Below, in pieces: positions 17,844-30,408 of a stretch of 64,000 bases of DNA. This stretch comes from Bradymonas sp963697525 (GTDB lineage Bacteria > Myxococcota_A > Bradymonadia > Bradymonadales > Bradymonadaceae). The stretch's first letter is position 1, and each line of letters begins with the position of its first letter. The position numbers were made by a program, and so were the translations under genes. Location of the stretch: assembly GCA_963697525.1 (NCBI GenBank), contig OY969087.1:7068001-7132000 (forward strand), read 5' to 3'. The notes under the pieces were generated by a model. It was given only the letters and a program-made list of their open reading frames with translations. It searched no databases and had not been told where the DNA came from.

Positions 17844-20044
17844 TTAGTGGGGGAAATTACCCAGGTTCAGGGTAAACTCCTGGTGGTTCTTCTCGGGCTT
17901 GACGTCCTGGGCGACGGGCACGCCCCAGGGACCGGTGGTGTCGTCTCCGACGTAGATGTCGAAGGTACCGCTGGGTTTGCAGTAGATGACCTGGTTGTTG
18001 GCGTCGCGCCCGCCCTGGTTCAACGCGAATCCCTGCCGATAGATATGCAGCTTGTCGCCGGGAATCAGCGGCTTCTCGAAGGTCACGATCAGGTTGTGTT
18101 GGAATGAGCCGACCGAGTTCTCCCAGTCCGACCACGAACACTGGTTGAAGTCCACGGAGTCCATGCCATATACCGACCCCGACACGATGTTCGTGGCCTT
18201 GATATGCTCTGGATTGGGCCCGTTGCCACGGGTCACGTAGATGGCGTCGATCTCGATGCCAGGCGGGTCTCGCCGCTGCCCCAGCACGGTCGTGCCCCCG
18301 TAGTCGGCGTCCTTGGCGGCCAGCCGGATGGCGCTGGCGCTGACGTTATTGCAGATATTGCCGCCGTCCCACGACAGGCAGGCTGCGCGCATGTCCAGAT
18401 TGAACAGGTTCTGCTGGGCTCGGCGCAGGTGTCGAACATCGTCCACTCGTGGTCCCAATCCCACACGCCCAGGTCGGCCAGCGCCTTGACGCCCAGCGTG
18501 GCGCCGAGTTTGGCGTACGGGGTACACACGCCCTGGGAGTTGCCCGTGCCCGTGTCGACGTTGCCGCCGGCTTCCACGCCGGCCTCGGCTTTGCCGCCGA
18601 CATTGACCTCCAGGCCGGCCGCGCCCAAAAACGCCGCCTTGAGCCCCACCTTCAGCTCCAAGCTGGTCGAGACCTTGCCGCGCAGATGGACCTCCGGCGA
18701 GGGAATTTCGGTGGAGTTGCTGTCCGGATGATCGATCTTGTAGAAGTTGCCGCGCGCGTCCGCCGGCCACACGACCCCGAAGCCAAAATCAAACCCCACG
18801 CGCGGCCCGTGCGGGGCGTGTGACCAATCGATGTCACCGCTCATATCAAAGTCGAAGGCGGGCTTGAGCCCGGCGGTAAGCTGCAGCGTAATGCCCGTTT
18901 CGCCCAGCGGAATCGGCATCGACTCGAAGAGCGGAAACTCCTTGGAGATGTCGATCTGCTGGTTGGCGCCGAACTTGAAGTCCTTGAGCTCCAGGCTGGT
19001 GCCCCCGGACATCTCCAGGTCCATATAGGCGATGCTGCCGGCGCAGTCGGCCTTCCAACCGACCACCTCGTCCTGGCTCATATGGCACAACTGGGCGACC
19101 TGATCGATGCCGCGGTCGAAGTAGCGCGTGATGCAGGTGCATTCCTGAGCATGAGAGTTGCGAAACAGGCTGTGGATGGTGCCGACCAACGACAGGTGGT
19201 AGATGTTGAAGTGCAGTGTCGGCTGCGCCTCGACGTAGGCCCCCCACTGGGCGCTGAGGTTGCTGGAGACCTGCTTGACGTCGGGATCTTCGGCGGGCTC
19301 ATTGCACATGCCCTCGTGGGCCATCTGACTGCTGGGTTGGCCGGGACAGTGGACCCCGGGATCGTGGCAGCGCTCGAAGCCCGCGCCACTGGCTTTGGCG
19401 CAAAGGCCGAAGCGAACCTTACCCGGCGTCGCCACACTGAAGTTGATGTTGTCGACGGCCGCGTGCAACTCCTGTTGACGGGTTCGCTGGTCGAGGGCAT
19501 CGGGGGGCACGGCCACCTCGTAGGAGCGGTGGCGAACGTCCAGATTCAGGTGGGCCTTCAAATACAGGTCGGTCAACCCGGCGTCGGTGGTCTGGAAAAC
19601 CACGGCGTCATCGGTGACGGCGACGTCCTGGACCCTACGCAAGAAGGCGTGGGTGGGGTCGGGCACCGGTGCCCAAAGCAGGTCATTTTTGGCCCACTTG
19701 GCCATGTAGTCGTACTTGGGCCGCGGCCAGCTCACCCGATCGGGCTCGAGAATGGCGTCCTCGGCGACGTCGCTGCTGAGCTTGTGAGCCCAGGGGACGA
19801 CGATCTCCTTTTGCTGGTCGTACCACTGCTTCATGCTCAACTTGGGAGCGACCACCGGTGCCGATCCCGCGATGGTGCCCGCCTTGGAGGCCGCCGAGCT
19901 CCCCTGCTTCGCCTTGCTGGCCGGCAGCGTGCTGAAGAATTGATCGCCGCCGCAGCTCGCCAGCAGCATCAACGCCACCAGCGGCAGGGCGACGCGTATC
20001 GACCATCGGGTGGTGCAGCGCGACTCGGTATCCCATTCAGCCAT
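17844..20044 (-). CDS. Surface lipoprotein with N-terminal VSWP module, frameshifted
   Basis: A 733-residue protein interrupted by a one-base loss near 18422. Adding one C in the run there joins MFDTCAEP to QQNLFNLDMRAACL. The signal peptide ends in a lipobox (MLLASC). Residues 75-170 hold the module shared with other lipoproteins here (VSWPRPKYDYM, FLRRVQDVAV). After that comes beta-rich sequence with FDFDMSGD strands, as in the 877-residue plus-strand lipoprotein. The C-terminal domain (GIEIDAIYVTRGNG through GTFDIYVGDD) looks like a jelly-roll, galactose-binding type fold. The ATG at 20042-20044 is preferred over the upstream ATG at 20066 because GGAG lies nine bases before it. Confidence 0.65.
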
Positions 20045-20098
20045 CGCACGCCTCTCCAGTTCATTCATCGGGGGTATTCAATCTCATATGTATGCTGC

Positions 20099-20644
20099 TC
20101 ATTGGTCGACGCCGACATCTTCTTTGGGGCCGGCGTCTTCACGGGACACGATGAACACCTCCGTCAGCGCGGCGTCGCGCGTGTGGAAGGTGATCGTCGT
20201 CTGCGTCGTCTCGATGAAGAGCACCCGGCGCAAAAAGGCCGCCGACGGATCGGAGACCGGCGCCCACAAAATGTCCTGCTCCTGCCAGTCGGTCATATAG
20301 TCGTAGTCCGGCAGCGGCCAACTCACCGTATCGTCGGTGAGGGTCGCCGCCTGGGCGGTCGTCAGATCCAGCTTGTGGACCCACGGCGCGATGACCTCGT
20401 CGCCCTGGGCGTCCCACCAGGCGGCGTTGCTCATCGCATCGCTGGCCACATCACCGGCGTCGCCCACATCGCCGCGCATGGTCACGTCGCCGGCATCGCC
20501 GACCGCGGCGTCGCGCACCGGAAAGGTGCGCATCAGACGCCAGTCGCTGCACCCGCCCAGAAGCACCGCCGCCAGCACCAGCCAGGCGCCTGTCGCGCGG
20601 CGCGCGTTGAACCGTTCGGTCAGCCACTTTTTCGTGACACTCAT
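20099..20644 (-). CDS. Short lipoprotein made only of the shared N-terminal module
   Basis: 181 residues with lipobox VLLGGC and an Asp/Ala-rich linker. Then comes one copy of the shared module (VSWPLPDYDYMTDW, ILWAPVSDPSAAFLRRV, FHTRDAALTEVF). The match to residues 75-170 of the 733-residue lipoprotein just downstream is about half identical over 95 positions. The gene then stops exactly where that protein continues into its beta-rich domains. It could be a truncated duplicate or a free-standing version. It lies 54 bp upstream of its paralog on the same strand, so the pair probably shares a transcript. Confidence 0.6.
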   Translation of the reverse strand: MSVTKKWLTERFNARRATGAWLVLAAVLLGGCSDWRLMRTFPVRDAAVGDAGDVTMRGDVGDAGDVASDAMSNAAWWDAQGDEVIAPWVHKLDLTTAQAATLTDDTVSWPLPDYDYMTDWQEQDILWAPVSDPSAAFLRRVLFIETTQTTITFHTRDAALTEVFIVSREDAGPKEDVGVDQ

Positions 20645-20928
20645 AGGTCGCTTCGAGAGCGGAAACAGAGATGGTGCTTCAATACTCTTAGCATAGCTAG
20701 AAGTTACAAATTCTTCAACGCTATGCACCCCCGTTTTGGCGGGATAAAGGAGGCCGTCGAAATCACCGGGGCTGCAGGCCTCGACCCGCACAGGGCGTGA
20801 ACACGCCGCGGCTGGCCTCGGTGGGTCGTCCCAAAAGATTGATACCCCACAGTAATCGCAGTATCGTGGCGGCGTTCGCGTTGGATTTTTGCGACGGCCG
20901 GTCGGCCGGTCAACCTTTGGGAGCTGTG

Positions 20929-22494
20929 ATGAATACGTTGAAGCGCGCCCTGTTCTCGTTGTTGATCTTGTCGCTCGTCGCCATCGGCACGGCCTGCGCA
21001 GACCAGGCGGCCTCGTCGTCGGGCCCGCACTATAATACGTCCGACACGTCGGGTGCCTCGGACGCGTCGAATAGTTACGACGCCGGTACGGACGCCGCGG
21101 CCGATGCGGACGCCGACGCAGGCCAGGATACCGCCAGCGCCGACGCCGGCCAGGACGTCGCCCCCGATGTGCCGCCGCTTGCCGGCATTGGCGAGCCGTG
21201 CACGGCCGACGACGAGTGCGCGTCGGGTCAGTGCCACAGCTTCGGGGACCAGTCGGTGTGCACCGAGGCATGTCAGGACACCTGCGCGACCGACGCCATG
21301 GCCTGCTTCGACGGCCTGTGCACCCCCGACACCTACTGCCACGACCCCAACGGCGACGGCTACGGCGAGGGCCCGGGCTGTGTGGGCACGGTCTGCGACG
21401 CGTGCGCTCCCACGGGCGGACAATGTGACCAGGCCAACGACGGCACCTTTAGCTGCTCTTGTCGCGACGGCTATAGCGGCGACGGCTACCAATGCACCGA
21501 CGTCGACGAATGTGCCGACGCCTCGCTGAACAATTGCGACGCCAACGCCACCTGCACCAACACCGACGGCGGGTTTACCTGCGCCTGCAACTCCGGCTTT
21601 AGCGGCGACGGCACCGCCTGCACCGACGTCGACGAATGCGCCGACGCCTCGCTGAACAATTGCGACGCCAACGCCACCTGCACCAACACCCCGGGAAGCT
21701 TTACCTGCACGTGCCCGGCAGCGATGTACGGCGACGGCACCTCCTGCAGCTACCCGACGTCGTGCAAGGACGCGCTCGACCAGGGCGTGGGCACGACCGA
21801 CGGGGTGTACACCATCGACCCCGACGGCGCCGGCGCCAACGCCCCCTTCGACGTCTACTGCGATATGACCACCGACGGCGGCGGCTGGACGCGCATCGCC
21901 CGGCTGTACGCCGGCGGCCGCACGATCGACTCCATCTACCGGGGCACGCGCTTCTTCCAGACCGCCTGGATCCAGCAGACGTCGACCAACCAGGTCACCA
22001 CCAACGACCAGGTGCTGCTCGACGGGACCACCTACGGCATGCTCGACGCCAGCAGCCTGCTGCCCGGCGCCGCCGACGTGCGTTACTCCTGCGACGACAC
22101 CACGCGCAACCTGCAAGGCGACGTCATCTGGACGCCCACCCAGACGCAGTGGAACGACCTGACGGCCTCGCTGACCTACGCCGCGACCCCCAGCCCGATG
22201 CGCATGTCCAAAAATGGCGGCGCCTACGCCTCGGTCGACGCCTACCCCACCGCCAGCAACGACCCCTTCTGGGGAAGCTGGCATATCTGCGGCGGCGGCG
22301 TGCATCCCACCGGCGGCTTCCAGATCGGGGTGTGTGACAACGGCCCCACCCAGGTCGACTCCAACATCACCGACGCCAACCAGGTGGCCATCGGCTACCA
22401 CACCGGATTTGCCGGGCTGCGCCTGGAGTGCACCGCGGACACGCCCGCCGACTCCAGCCTGATCGACGGCACCTGGCAGGCGTGGGTGCGCTAG
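20929..22494 (+). CDS. EGF-like / fibrinogen-like surface lipoprotein
   Basis: 521 residues, start at 20929 with GGAG five bases upstream. The signal peptide ends near IGTAC. An Ala/Asp-rich linker leads to three EGF-like domains (about residues 159-277). Two begin with DVDECADASLNNC, the calcium-binding EGF consensus. Residues 279-521 begin a fibrinogen C-terminal-like domain with the marker YCDMTTDGGGWTRI. These domains are common in animal extracellular proteins and occur in bacteria with predatory or complex surfaces. They suggest calcium-dependent adhesion or sugar binding. Two EGF units share a 72-base stretch with one mismatch, evidence of recent duplication. Confidence 0.8.
   Translation: MNTLKRALFSLLILSLVAIGTACADQAASSSGPHYNTSDTSGASDASNSYDAGTDAAADADADAGQDTASADAGQDVAPDVPPLAGIGEPCTADDECASGQCHSFGDQSVCTEACQDTCATDAMACFDGLCTPDTYCHDPNGDGYGEGPGCVGTVCDACAPTGGQCDQANDGTFSCSCRDGYSGDGYQCTDVDECADASLNNCDANATCTNTDGGFTCACNSGFSGDGTACTDVDECADASLNNCDANATCTNTPGSFTCTCPAAMYGDGTSCSYPTSCKDALDQGVGTTDGVYTIDPDGAGANAPFDVYCDMTTDGGGWTRIARLYAGGRTIDSIYRGTRFFQTAWIQQTSTNQVTTNDQVLLDGTTYGMLDASSLLPGAADVRYSCDDTTRNLQGDVIWTPTQTQWNDLTASLTYAATPSPMRMSKNGGAYASVDAYPTASNDPFWGSWHICGGGVHPTGGFQIGVCDNGPTQVDSNITDANQVAIGYHTGFAGLRLECTADTPADSSLIDGTWQAWVR
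21493..21690 (+). repeat. Tandem EGF-coding repeat, 126-bp period
   Basis: 21493-21564 and 21619-21690 are identical over 72 bases except one T/C change. The units encode consecutive calcium-binding EGF domains. Confidence 0.7.
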
Positions 22495-22574
22495 GAGGCA
22501 TGCCCGGCGTCCAAGTCACAACCTGCCACTCCTCCCCGCTCCAGGGGAGGTGGCGGCCCCAGACGCCCTCCTTA

Positions 22575-22590
22575 CGGTGCCAGACACCAT
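22575..22590. repeat. Degenerate REP-like palindrome
   Basis: cggtgccagacaccat differs from the RAYT-end palindrome by two bases. It lies between genes, with no transposase nearby. Probably an old REP copy. Confidence 0.4.
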
Positions 22591-22616
22591 GTTTTGGCCC
22601 CCAAAGACAGGTCATA

Positions 22617-23816
22617 TCAGCCGACCAAGTACGGCGAGAGCACCCCGCTTCGCGTGCCCTGGAGGACAGAGAACAGACGCTCTTGGAGGTCGGTGGCCAC
22701 CGCGATGGACTCGACGGCACCGGAGCGCCGCTCACGATACACCGGCGCCACGAGCCGGCCGCTGTCGGCGTCAGCGCAGCACCGCCCGCGCAGCCCGTCA
22801 ACGTCGGCGCTGGCCAGGGCCTCGGCCAGCGCCTCGGCACGGCCGCCGCGCGGCCCGGAGGCAGCCAACGCTCCCGAAAGCCACGTATGCGCCTCACCGC
22901 CCAGGAGAGCGAAGGCATCTGGCCGGTCGCCCACGGCCCGCCGATAGGCGCGCTCGAACTCCTTGGATCGAGCGCTGCCCCTGACCGGTGACCACCCCGT
23001 GAATCGCTCATTTGGGCGCGCCTGGGCTGCAAAGAACGACCCGCCCACCAGCGGCACGCGCGACAGCGTGTCGTGGCGCCGGAAGGCGCCCGCAAAGGCG
23101 ACCGCCTCCTCGCCGGACATCAATCCGTAGACCGCCTTCGGGCGGTGCGCGGCGATGGCCTCCAGGGCCTCATCGAGTGTGCGTGGCGCCGACGGCGGGT
23201 TGGTGAACTCCAGGATGGGGGCGGCGTCTGTGGCCTCTTCGAATCCCCGGCAAAACGCAAATGTCTCGTCGTAGCCCGCCTCTTTGGTGGCCGCGGCGAT
23301 GACCACCGGTGTGCCATGCCGGCGGGCGAGGTGGCGGCCGGCGGCGTAGCTCGCCTCCCACGCGCCCAGCGATGCGACGTACAACCAGGGACACTCGGCG
23401 GCTTCGGCGCTCATCAACTCCGCGCCGGCGGTGGCCACCACCAGGGGCGTCTTCGTGCGCCGCAACACCTCCAACAGCGGGTCGGCGGCCCGCGCGTTCA
23501 TCAGCGCGACGACCGCATCGAGATTGTGCGCCTCGATCTGGGCGTCCAAGGCCGACGCCGATGGTCGCAGGCCCTCGAAGTCGCTGACCACCAACCGCAT
23601 CGGCGCGCCGTCGGCCGACTGCACGCGCCGCGCGACCGTCAAACCGGCCGCAAAGCGCTCGCCGACGGTGCTGTCCTGGGGCACATAGACCCCCACCGAG
23701 GTCACGTCGTCGTCGAGGCCAGTGCACCCGGCCAGATTGGGCCCGATGATCAGCGCCCCGCCAACGACCACCCCCATCCCTTGCAAAAACTCACGTCGGT
23801 GCATTCGGTTGTCCAT
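22617..23816 (-). CDS. Tat-exported ABC-type substrate-binding lipoprotein
   Basis: 399 residues. The N-terminus combines a twin-arginine motif (HRREFLQG) and a lipobox (NLAGC), so it is probably folded before export and then lipidated. The rest fits the periplasmic-binding-protein fold of the branched-chain amino acid/LivJ type: an early VGVYVPQDSTVG, a middle WLYVASLGAWEASYAAGR and a hinge with PLVGGSFFAA. GAGGAAG before the ATG at 23816 supports the start. No permease or ATPase gene is adjacent, so it is an orphan binding protein or part of a sensing system. The ligand cannot be read from sequence. Confidence 0.75.
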   Translation of the reverse strand: MDNRMHRREFLQGMGVVVGGALIIGPNLAGCTGLDDDVTSVGVYVPQDSTVGERFAAGLTVARRVQSADGAPMRLVVSDFEGLRPSASALDAQIEAHNLDAVVALMNARAADPLLEVLRRTKTPLVVATAGAELMSAEAAECPWLYVASLGAWEASYAAGRHLARRHGTPVVIAAATKEAGYDETFAFCRGFEEATDAAPILEFTNPPSAPRTLDEALEAIAAHRPKAVYGLMSGEEAVAFAGAFRRHDTLSRVPLVGGSFFAAQARPNERFTGWSPVRGSARSKEFERAYRRAVGDRPDAFALLGGEAHTWLSGALAASGPRGGRAEALAEALASADVDGLRGRCCADADSGRLVAPVYRERRSGAVESIAVATDLQERLFSVLQGTRSGVLSPYLVG

Positions 23817-23872
23817 GTCTTCCTCATTTGTGGAACGACAGCGCCGCCGGCCCGGTGTACGCGCCTACGTCC

Positions 23873-24412
23873 TCAGTAGCGCGACGGGAAAATCCCCGTC
23901 ACACAAATGATGTAATTGAGCGCCAGATACGGCTGCATATTGTTGTGGGCGTGTCCGAGCCCCGCCCCCCCGACCGTGATTTGGGCGGCCCCGGCATCCA
24001 TTGCCACCAGGTTGTTGGCGGGCGCGTACAGGTCCGCCTCCCCGCTGGTCGCCGGCACGTTTCCGTCGGGGGCGACGTCGCTGGCCTGGTCGGTGGTGGC
24101 GAACAACTGGAGTTGGGACGGGTGGGTGTGGCCCGGCATCTCGTCGGTGGTCAGCGTGTGGCTCTCAGCGCCGCCTTTGTCCCCCGGCCAACGACGCGTC
24201 AAGCCCGGACCAGAACCAACGCCCAGCGGGACGCGCCCGCTAAGATCGGGCAGCCCAAACGTAGTACGACCGTCGCCCCCATACGTCGTCCCGATGATGG
24301 AAAACAAGGCCGTGTTCTGGGTGATAGCCAGCAACTGACCCTGGCAAAGCTCCCAGTTTCGCGGGGCAAAGCCGCCGGCGAATAAGATGATCTGTCCGAT
24401 ATAGCCGTCCAT
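23873..24412 (-). CDS. Phage tail-collar / microcystin-dependent family protein
   Basis: 179 residues with the family pattern: a G.I..FAG.FAP..W..CQGQLL N-terminus, then GTTYGGDG.TTFGLPDL.GR and an AESHTLT..EMPGHTH segment. The end is MQPYLALNYIICVTGIFP. The family includes phage tail collar proteins and bacterial secreted proteins such as MdpB. It has no signal peptide. AGGAG lies eight bases before the ATG. It is isolated from other phage genes, so a domesticated or secreted role is likely rather than a prophage. It lies between the binding protein and the delta-60 lipoprotein on the same strand. Confidence 0.85.
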   Translation of the reverse strand: MDGYIGQIILFAGGFAPRNWELCQGQLLAITQNTALFSIIGTTYGGDGRTTFGLPDLSGRVPLGVGSGPGLTRRWPGDKGGAESHTLTTDEMPGHTHPSQLQLFATTDQASDVAPDGNVPATSGEADLYAPANNLVAMDAGAAQITVGGAGLGHAHNNMQPYLALNYIICVTGIFPSRY

Positions 24413-24456
24413 ATGCTTGGCTCCTAGATGAGAGAATGCTGCCAGTCAGCTGGCCG

Positions 24457-26364
24457 TCAGGGGTAAAGGCGCAATACGAAAATGTCCTGATCGGGGCCGG
24501 CGTCGACGTCGCCGACCACCACGATCATGCCGTCGGATTGAAGGGCCACCGCCCGGGCGTCGCTGTCCTCGCCGGGGGTGACGTCGACCAATTTGGTGCC
24601 CGACTGCCCGAAGCTGCCGTCGAGGGTCCCGTCGGCATTCAGGCGTATGATCACGGCTTGGTAGGTCGTGCCGATCTGGGCGCGCCCGACCACCAGGATC
24701 TTGCCGTCGGCCTGCACCGCTACGCCATAGGCGTCGTCGAAGCCGCCGGAGACGTCGTGGGTCAGCAAACCGTCTCCGGCAAAACTGGTGTCGAGCGTGC
24801 CGTCGGTCTTGTAGCGCGCGACCAGCAGGTCGCGCCCGCCGCCGGCGACGTCGGAGTTACCCACCGCCACTAGCCTTCCCTGGGCGTCGACGGCGGTGGC
24901 CGCAATCTCCTCGGAGGACATACCGGAGGCGGTCGCGTCGGTCAGCGTGGTGCCGGCGTTGCCCCACCCGTTATTGGTCGCGCCGTTCGCGCTCAGGCTG
25001 AGCAGCGCGGCGGCGTCGTCGAAGCCCTGCTCGTGGTAGCCGGAGACGACCAGCGCACCGGAATCGAGCACGCTCATCGCGCGGGCGTGCAACGTCGCCG
25101 CCCCGAAGACACGATAGCCGTCGGTGTCAAAGCCGGTGTCCAGCCCGCCGGCGGCGGTGTAGCGCGCCGCAATCATCTGGCGGCCGCTGGTGCGCGAGGA
25201 AAACCCATCGCCGCTGACCACCAATGCACCACCGGCGAGCATCTCGACGCCCCGGTAGCTTCCACTGGTCACGATGCTGTCGGCGCGTCGCCCGTCGGTG
25301 TCGAAGCTGGTGTCGAGGCTTCCGTCGGCGCCATACTTCGCCAGCGCCGGCTGCTGGCCGCCGTTGTAGGCGCCCCCGGCGAGTACAAACGCCCCGGTCG
25401 AAGCGTCGGCGGCCATGGCGAAGGCGCGGTCGGCGCCGCCGTTAAAGTCGGTGGCCGTCCACCCCGCGCTGCCAAAACCGGCATCCAGGTTGCCCGCACT
25501 GTCGAAGCGGGCGGCCAAAAAGTCGTAGTCGCCGCCGGCGGCTCGGGTGAACCCGCCGATTAGAATGGGGTCGGCGCCGGACACCAGCGCCAATGCGCGC
25601 ACCGCGTCGCGCCCGCCGCGAAACGACACCACCGTGAGCCCCCCGGTGCCAAAACTCGGGTCCAGGTTGCCGGGATCGTTGGGACAATTGGTGCCGGAAC
25701 TCGGGTCGGCCCAGCCACAGCCGCATACGCCGGGTTGCGTCTTGGCGGGATCGTCGGGGCATTGGTCGACGCAATCGGCGGTGCCGTCGCCGTCGGTGTC
25801 CGTCTCGGCGACCCCGCAGCCGCAGGTGCCGGGCGCGGTCTTGGCGGCATCCGTTGGGCACTGATCGTTGCAGTCCAGCACGCCGTCGCCGTCGCTGTCC
25901 TGGTCAGCTACCCCGCACCCGCAGGTACCGGGGGCTACCTTGTCGGCGTCCTGCGCACACTCGTCGCACCCGTCGGGCGTGCCGTCACCGTCGGTGTCCA
26001 CCGCGTCGTCGTAGCCCGCACAGCGGTCGACGGCGTTGCACACCCCATCCTGATCGTCGTCGGCGCAACTGGTATCGGCGTCGGTGGCGTCGGCATCGAC
26101 GCCAAAAGCGTCCATCGCATCGCCGCCGGCGTCGACCGCCGAGGCGTTGGCGTCGCGGCCGATGTCGGTCGCGACGTCGGTGCCCCCCGTCGATCCATCG
26201 AGACTATGGGCGTCGGTGTCCGCCGCGTCGCTGCCCCCGGCGTCGTGGCGCAGATGAGCCACCGAGTTATCCTCGGTGCATCCCGACGCCAGGGCCATGA
26301 CCACACAGGCCACGCCAATAGCGGCGAGCCGACGGAGGCTGGCTAAATCACTCGTAATTCTCAC
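24457..26364 (-). CDS. Lipoprotein with TSP3 repeats and delta-60 beta-propeller
   Basis: 635 residues from a GTG at 26364 with GAGG seven bases upstream. A TTG at 26388 would add eight residues with no ribosome-binding site. The lipobox is ALASGC, followed by an Asp/Ala-rich linker. Residues 100-225 hold three thrombospondin type-3-like calcium repeats (CADDDQDGVCN, DTDGDGTPDGCD). Residues 230-635 carry delta-60 repeats, each with LDxSFGxxG followed by a hydrophobic VVVxGxxxxxGxxD strand pair. The repeats probably form a beta-propeller. A surface protein; the partner is unknown. Confidence 0.8.
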   Translation of the reverse strand: MRITSDLASLRRLAAIGVACVVMALASGCTEDNSVAHLRHDAGGSDAADTDAHSLDGSTGGTDVATDIGRDANASAVDAGGDAMDAFGVDADATDADTSCADDDQDGVCNAVDRCAGYDDAVDTDGDGTPDGCDECAQDADKVAPGTCGCGVADQDSDGDGVLDCNDQCPTDAAKTAPGTCGCGVAETDTDGDGTADCVDQCPDDPAKTQPGVCGCGWADPSSGTNCPNDPGNLDPSFGTGGLTVVSFRGGRDAVRALALVSGADPILIGGFTRAAGGDYDFLAARFDSAGNLDAGFGSAGWTATDFNGGADRAFAMAADASTGAFVLAGGAYNGGQQPALAKYGADGSLDTSFDTDGRRADSIVTSGSYRGVEMLAGGALVVSGDGFSSRTSGRQMIAARYTAAGGLDTGFDTDGYRVFGAATLHARAMSVLDSGALVVSGYHEQGFDDAAALLSLSANGATNNGWGNAGTTLTDATASGMSSEEIAATAVDAQGRLVAVGNSDVAGGGRDLLVARYKTDGTLDTSFAGDGLLTHDVSGGFDDAYGVAVQADGKILVVGRAQIGTTYQAVIIRLNADGTLDGSFGQSGTKLVDVTPGEDSDARAVALQSDGMIVVVGDVDAGPDQDIFVLRLYP

Positions 26365-26501
26365 AATTCGACCTCGCACGGCTCGCAAGCAGAAGGTGCG
26401 GCTTTCGCGGGAAGCATGCGCCTCGGCGAGGGCGGCGTCAATTGGGGATTGGGTGATTGAAATCCCTTGCTTTTTGGTCGGGCCCCTCCGCCTGCCGGCA
26501 C

Positions 26502-26539
26502 AAAAAAGGCCCCCGACAGCCTAAACCGTCGGGGGCCTT
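26502..26539 (-). terminator. Rho-independent terminator of acnA
   Basis: Stem aaggcccccgac (26506-26517) with gtcgggggcctt (26528-26539) and a ten-base loop. On the minus strand it is followed by six T residues (A-tract 26502-26507). It lies just downstream of the aconitase stop. Confidence 0.85.
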
Positions 26540-26559
26540 CGTCTCACGCGAGCAACGCT

Positions 26560-29310
<2,751 letters not shown>

Positions 29311-29366
29311 GGTTTCCTCGTGTGTGGCGGCCAGGTTAGTGCAATCAGAAACTCGAATCGGATTGG

Positions 29367-29396
29367 ACTATAGGAACGGGTCGGGCATAATGTAAA
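29367..29396 (-). promoter_or_regulatory. Sigma70-type promoter of acnA
   Basis: On the minus strand: TTTACA (29391-29396), an 18-base spacer, TATAGT (29367-29372), each 5/6 to consensus. The predicted transcript starts near 29360. This AT-rich interval also separates acnA from the divergent LysR gene. Confidence 0.65.
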
Positions 29397-29430
29397 TTGA
29401 TTGATTTTATTTTGGTGATAGATCTCTTTT

Positions 29431-30315
29431 ATGGACCTCAACCAACTGCACACCTTCCTCGCCGTGGCCCGGGAGGGGCATATGACCCGCGCCGCGCGCC
29501 AACTCCACCTGACGCAGCCGGCCGTGAGCGCGCAGATCAGCAAGCTCGAGGACGACCTGGGCCACCGGCTCTTCGACCGCACGCCCAAGGGCATGATGCT
29601 GACCGAGGCCGGCGAGCTGTTTCGCGACTACGCCGAGGCCTCGCTGGCCCAACTGGACAACGGCCGGCTGGCCCTCGACCAACTCGCGGGCCTGGAGAAG
29701 GGATCGCTGACCATCGGCGGGGGCGCGACCGCCACGACCTACCTGCTGCCCAGGCTGCTGGGTCGGTTCCACGCCGACAACCCGGGGATTCGCTTCTTCG
29801 TGCGCGAGCAGTCCAGCCAGCAGTCCGTCGAGGACGTGCTCTCCGGCGAGCTCGACCTGGGGATCGTCACGCTCCCCATCAAGCTGGCGTCGGGGTCGTC
29901 GACGGCGTCGAGCAAGCTCGAGGTCGAGCCGTGGGTCGAAGACGAGCTTCGCCTGATCGTACCGCCCAATCACCCGGCCAGCGACCAGGCGAGCTTCGCC
30001 TGGCCGGATCTGGCCGGCCAACCGCTGGTGCTCTTCGAGGCCGGCTCGGCGGTGCGCGACATCATCGACCGACGCATCAGCGAGGCGCAGATCGACGTCG
30101 ACATCGTCATGGAGCTTCGCTCCATCGAGTCCATCAAACAGATGGTCGCCCAGGGCATCGGCTCGGGCTTCGTCAGCCAATTTGCCCTGGGCGCCGAGCA
30201 AACAGGGTTGCGCTGCGTCGACAACCCCATCGCGCGACGCCTGGCAGCCATTTACGCCAGCGACCGCACCCAGAGCGCAGCGACGCGCGCCTTCTTAGCG
30301 ATGATGCGCGCCTGA
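29431..30315 (+). CDS. LysR-type transcriptional regulator
   Basis: 294 residues, the usual LysR length. The N-terminus is a winged helix-turn-helix (LHTFLAVAREGHMTRAARQLHLTQPAVS.QI..LE..LG..LFDR). Residues 90-290 form the substrate-binding-like sensor domain. It is divergent from acnA, with 120 bp between starts that contain the acnA promoter. LysR proteins often bind such shared regions and respond to a metabolite, so control of acnA by a citrate-related signal is a reasonable inference. The effector cannot be identified from sequence. Confidence 0.9.
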   Translation: MDLNQLHTFLAVAREGHMTRAARQLHLTQPAVSAQISKLEDDLGHRLFDRTPKGMMLTEAGELFRDYAEASLAQLDNGRLALDQLAGLEKGSLTIGGGATATTYLLPRLLGRFHADNPGIRFFVREQSSQQSVEDVLSGELDLGIVTLPIKLASGSSTASSKLEVEPWVEDELRLIVPPNHPASDQASFAWPDLAGQPLVLFEAGSAVRDIIDRRISEAQIDVDIVMELRSIESIKQMVAQGIGSGFVSQFALGAEQTGLRCVDNPIARRLAAIYASDRTQSAATRAFLAMMRA

Positions 30316-30329
30316 GCGTGCCGGTGGAA

Positions 30330-30356
30330 TTGACGCAGAAAAACGAGTGTTATAAG
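30330..30356 (+). promoter_or_regulatory. Possible promoter of the 215-aa OmpA gene
   Basis: TTGACG (30330-30335) and TATAAG (30351-30356). The individual boxes are good but the spacer is only 15 bases, so this is tentative. Confidence 0.3.
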
Positions 30357-30408
30357 CCGAAAGTGTCACTACACAATTCATGAACTGTCGAACCGCAGGA
30401 TGTTTGCG

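Noticed and set aside
23873..24412. Prophage, suggested by the tail-collar protein
   Set aside because: No other phage gene, integrase or attachment site lies nearby; this family is common in bacterial genomes outside prophages.
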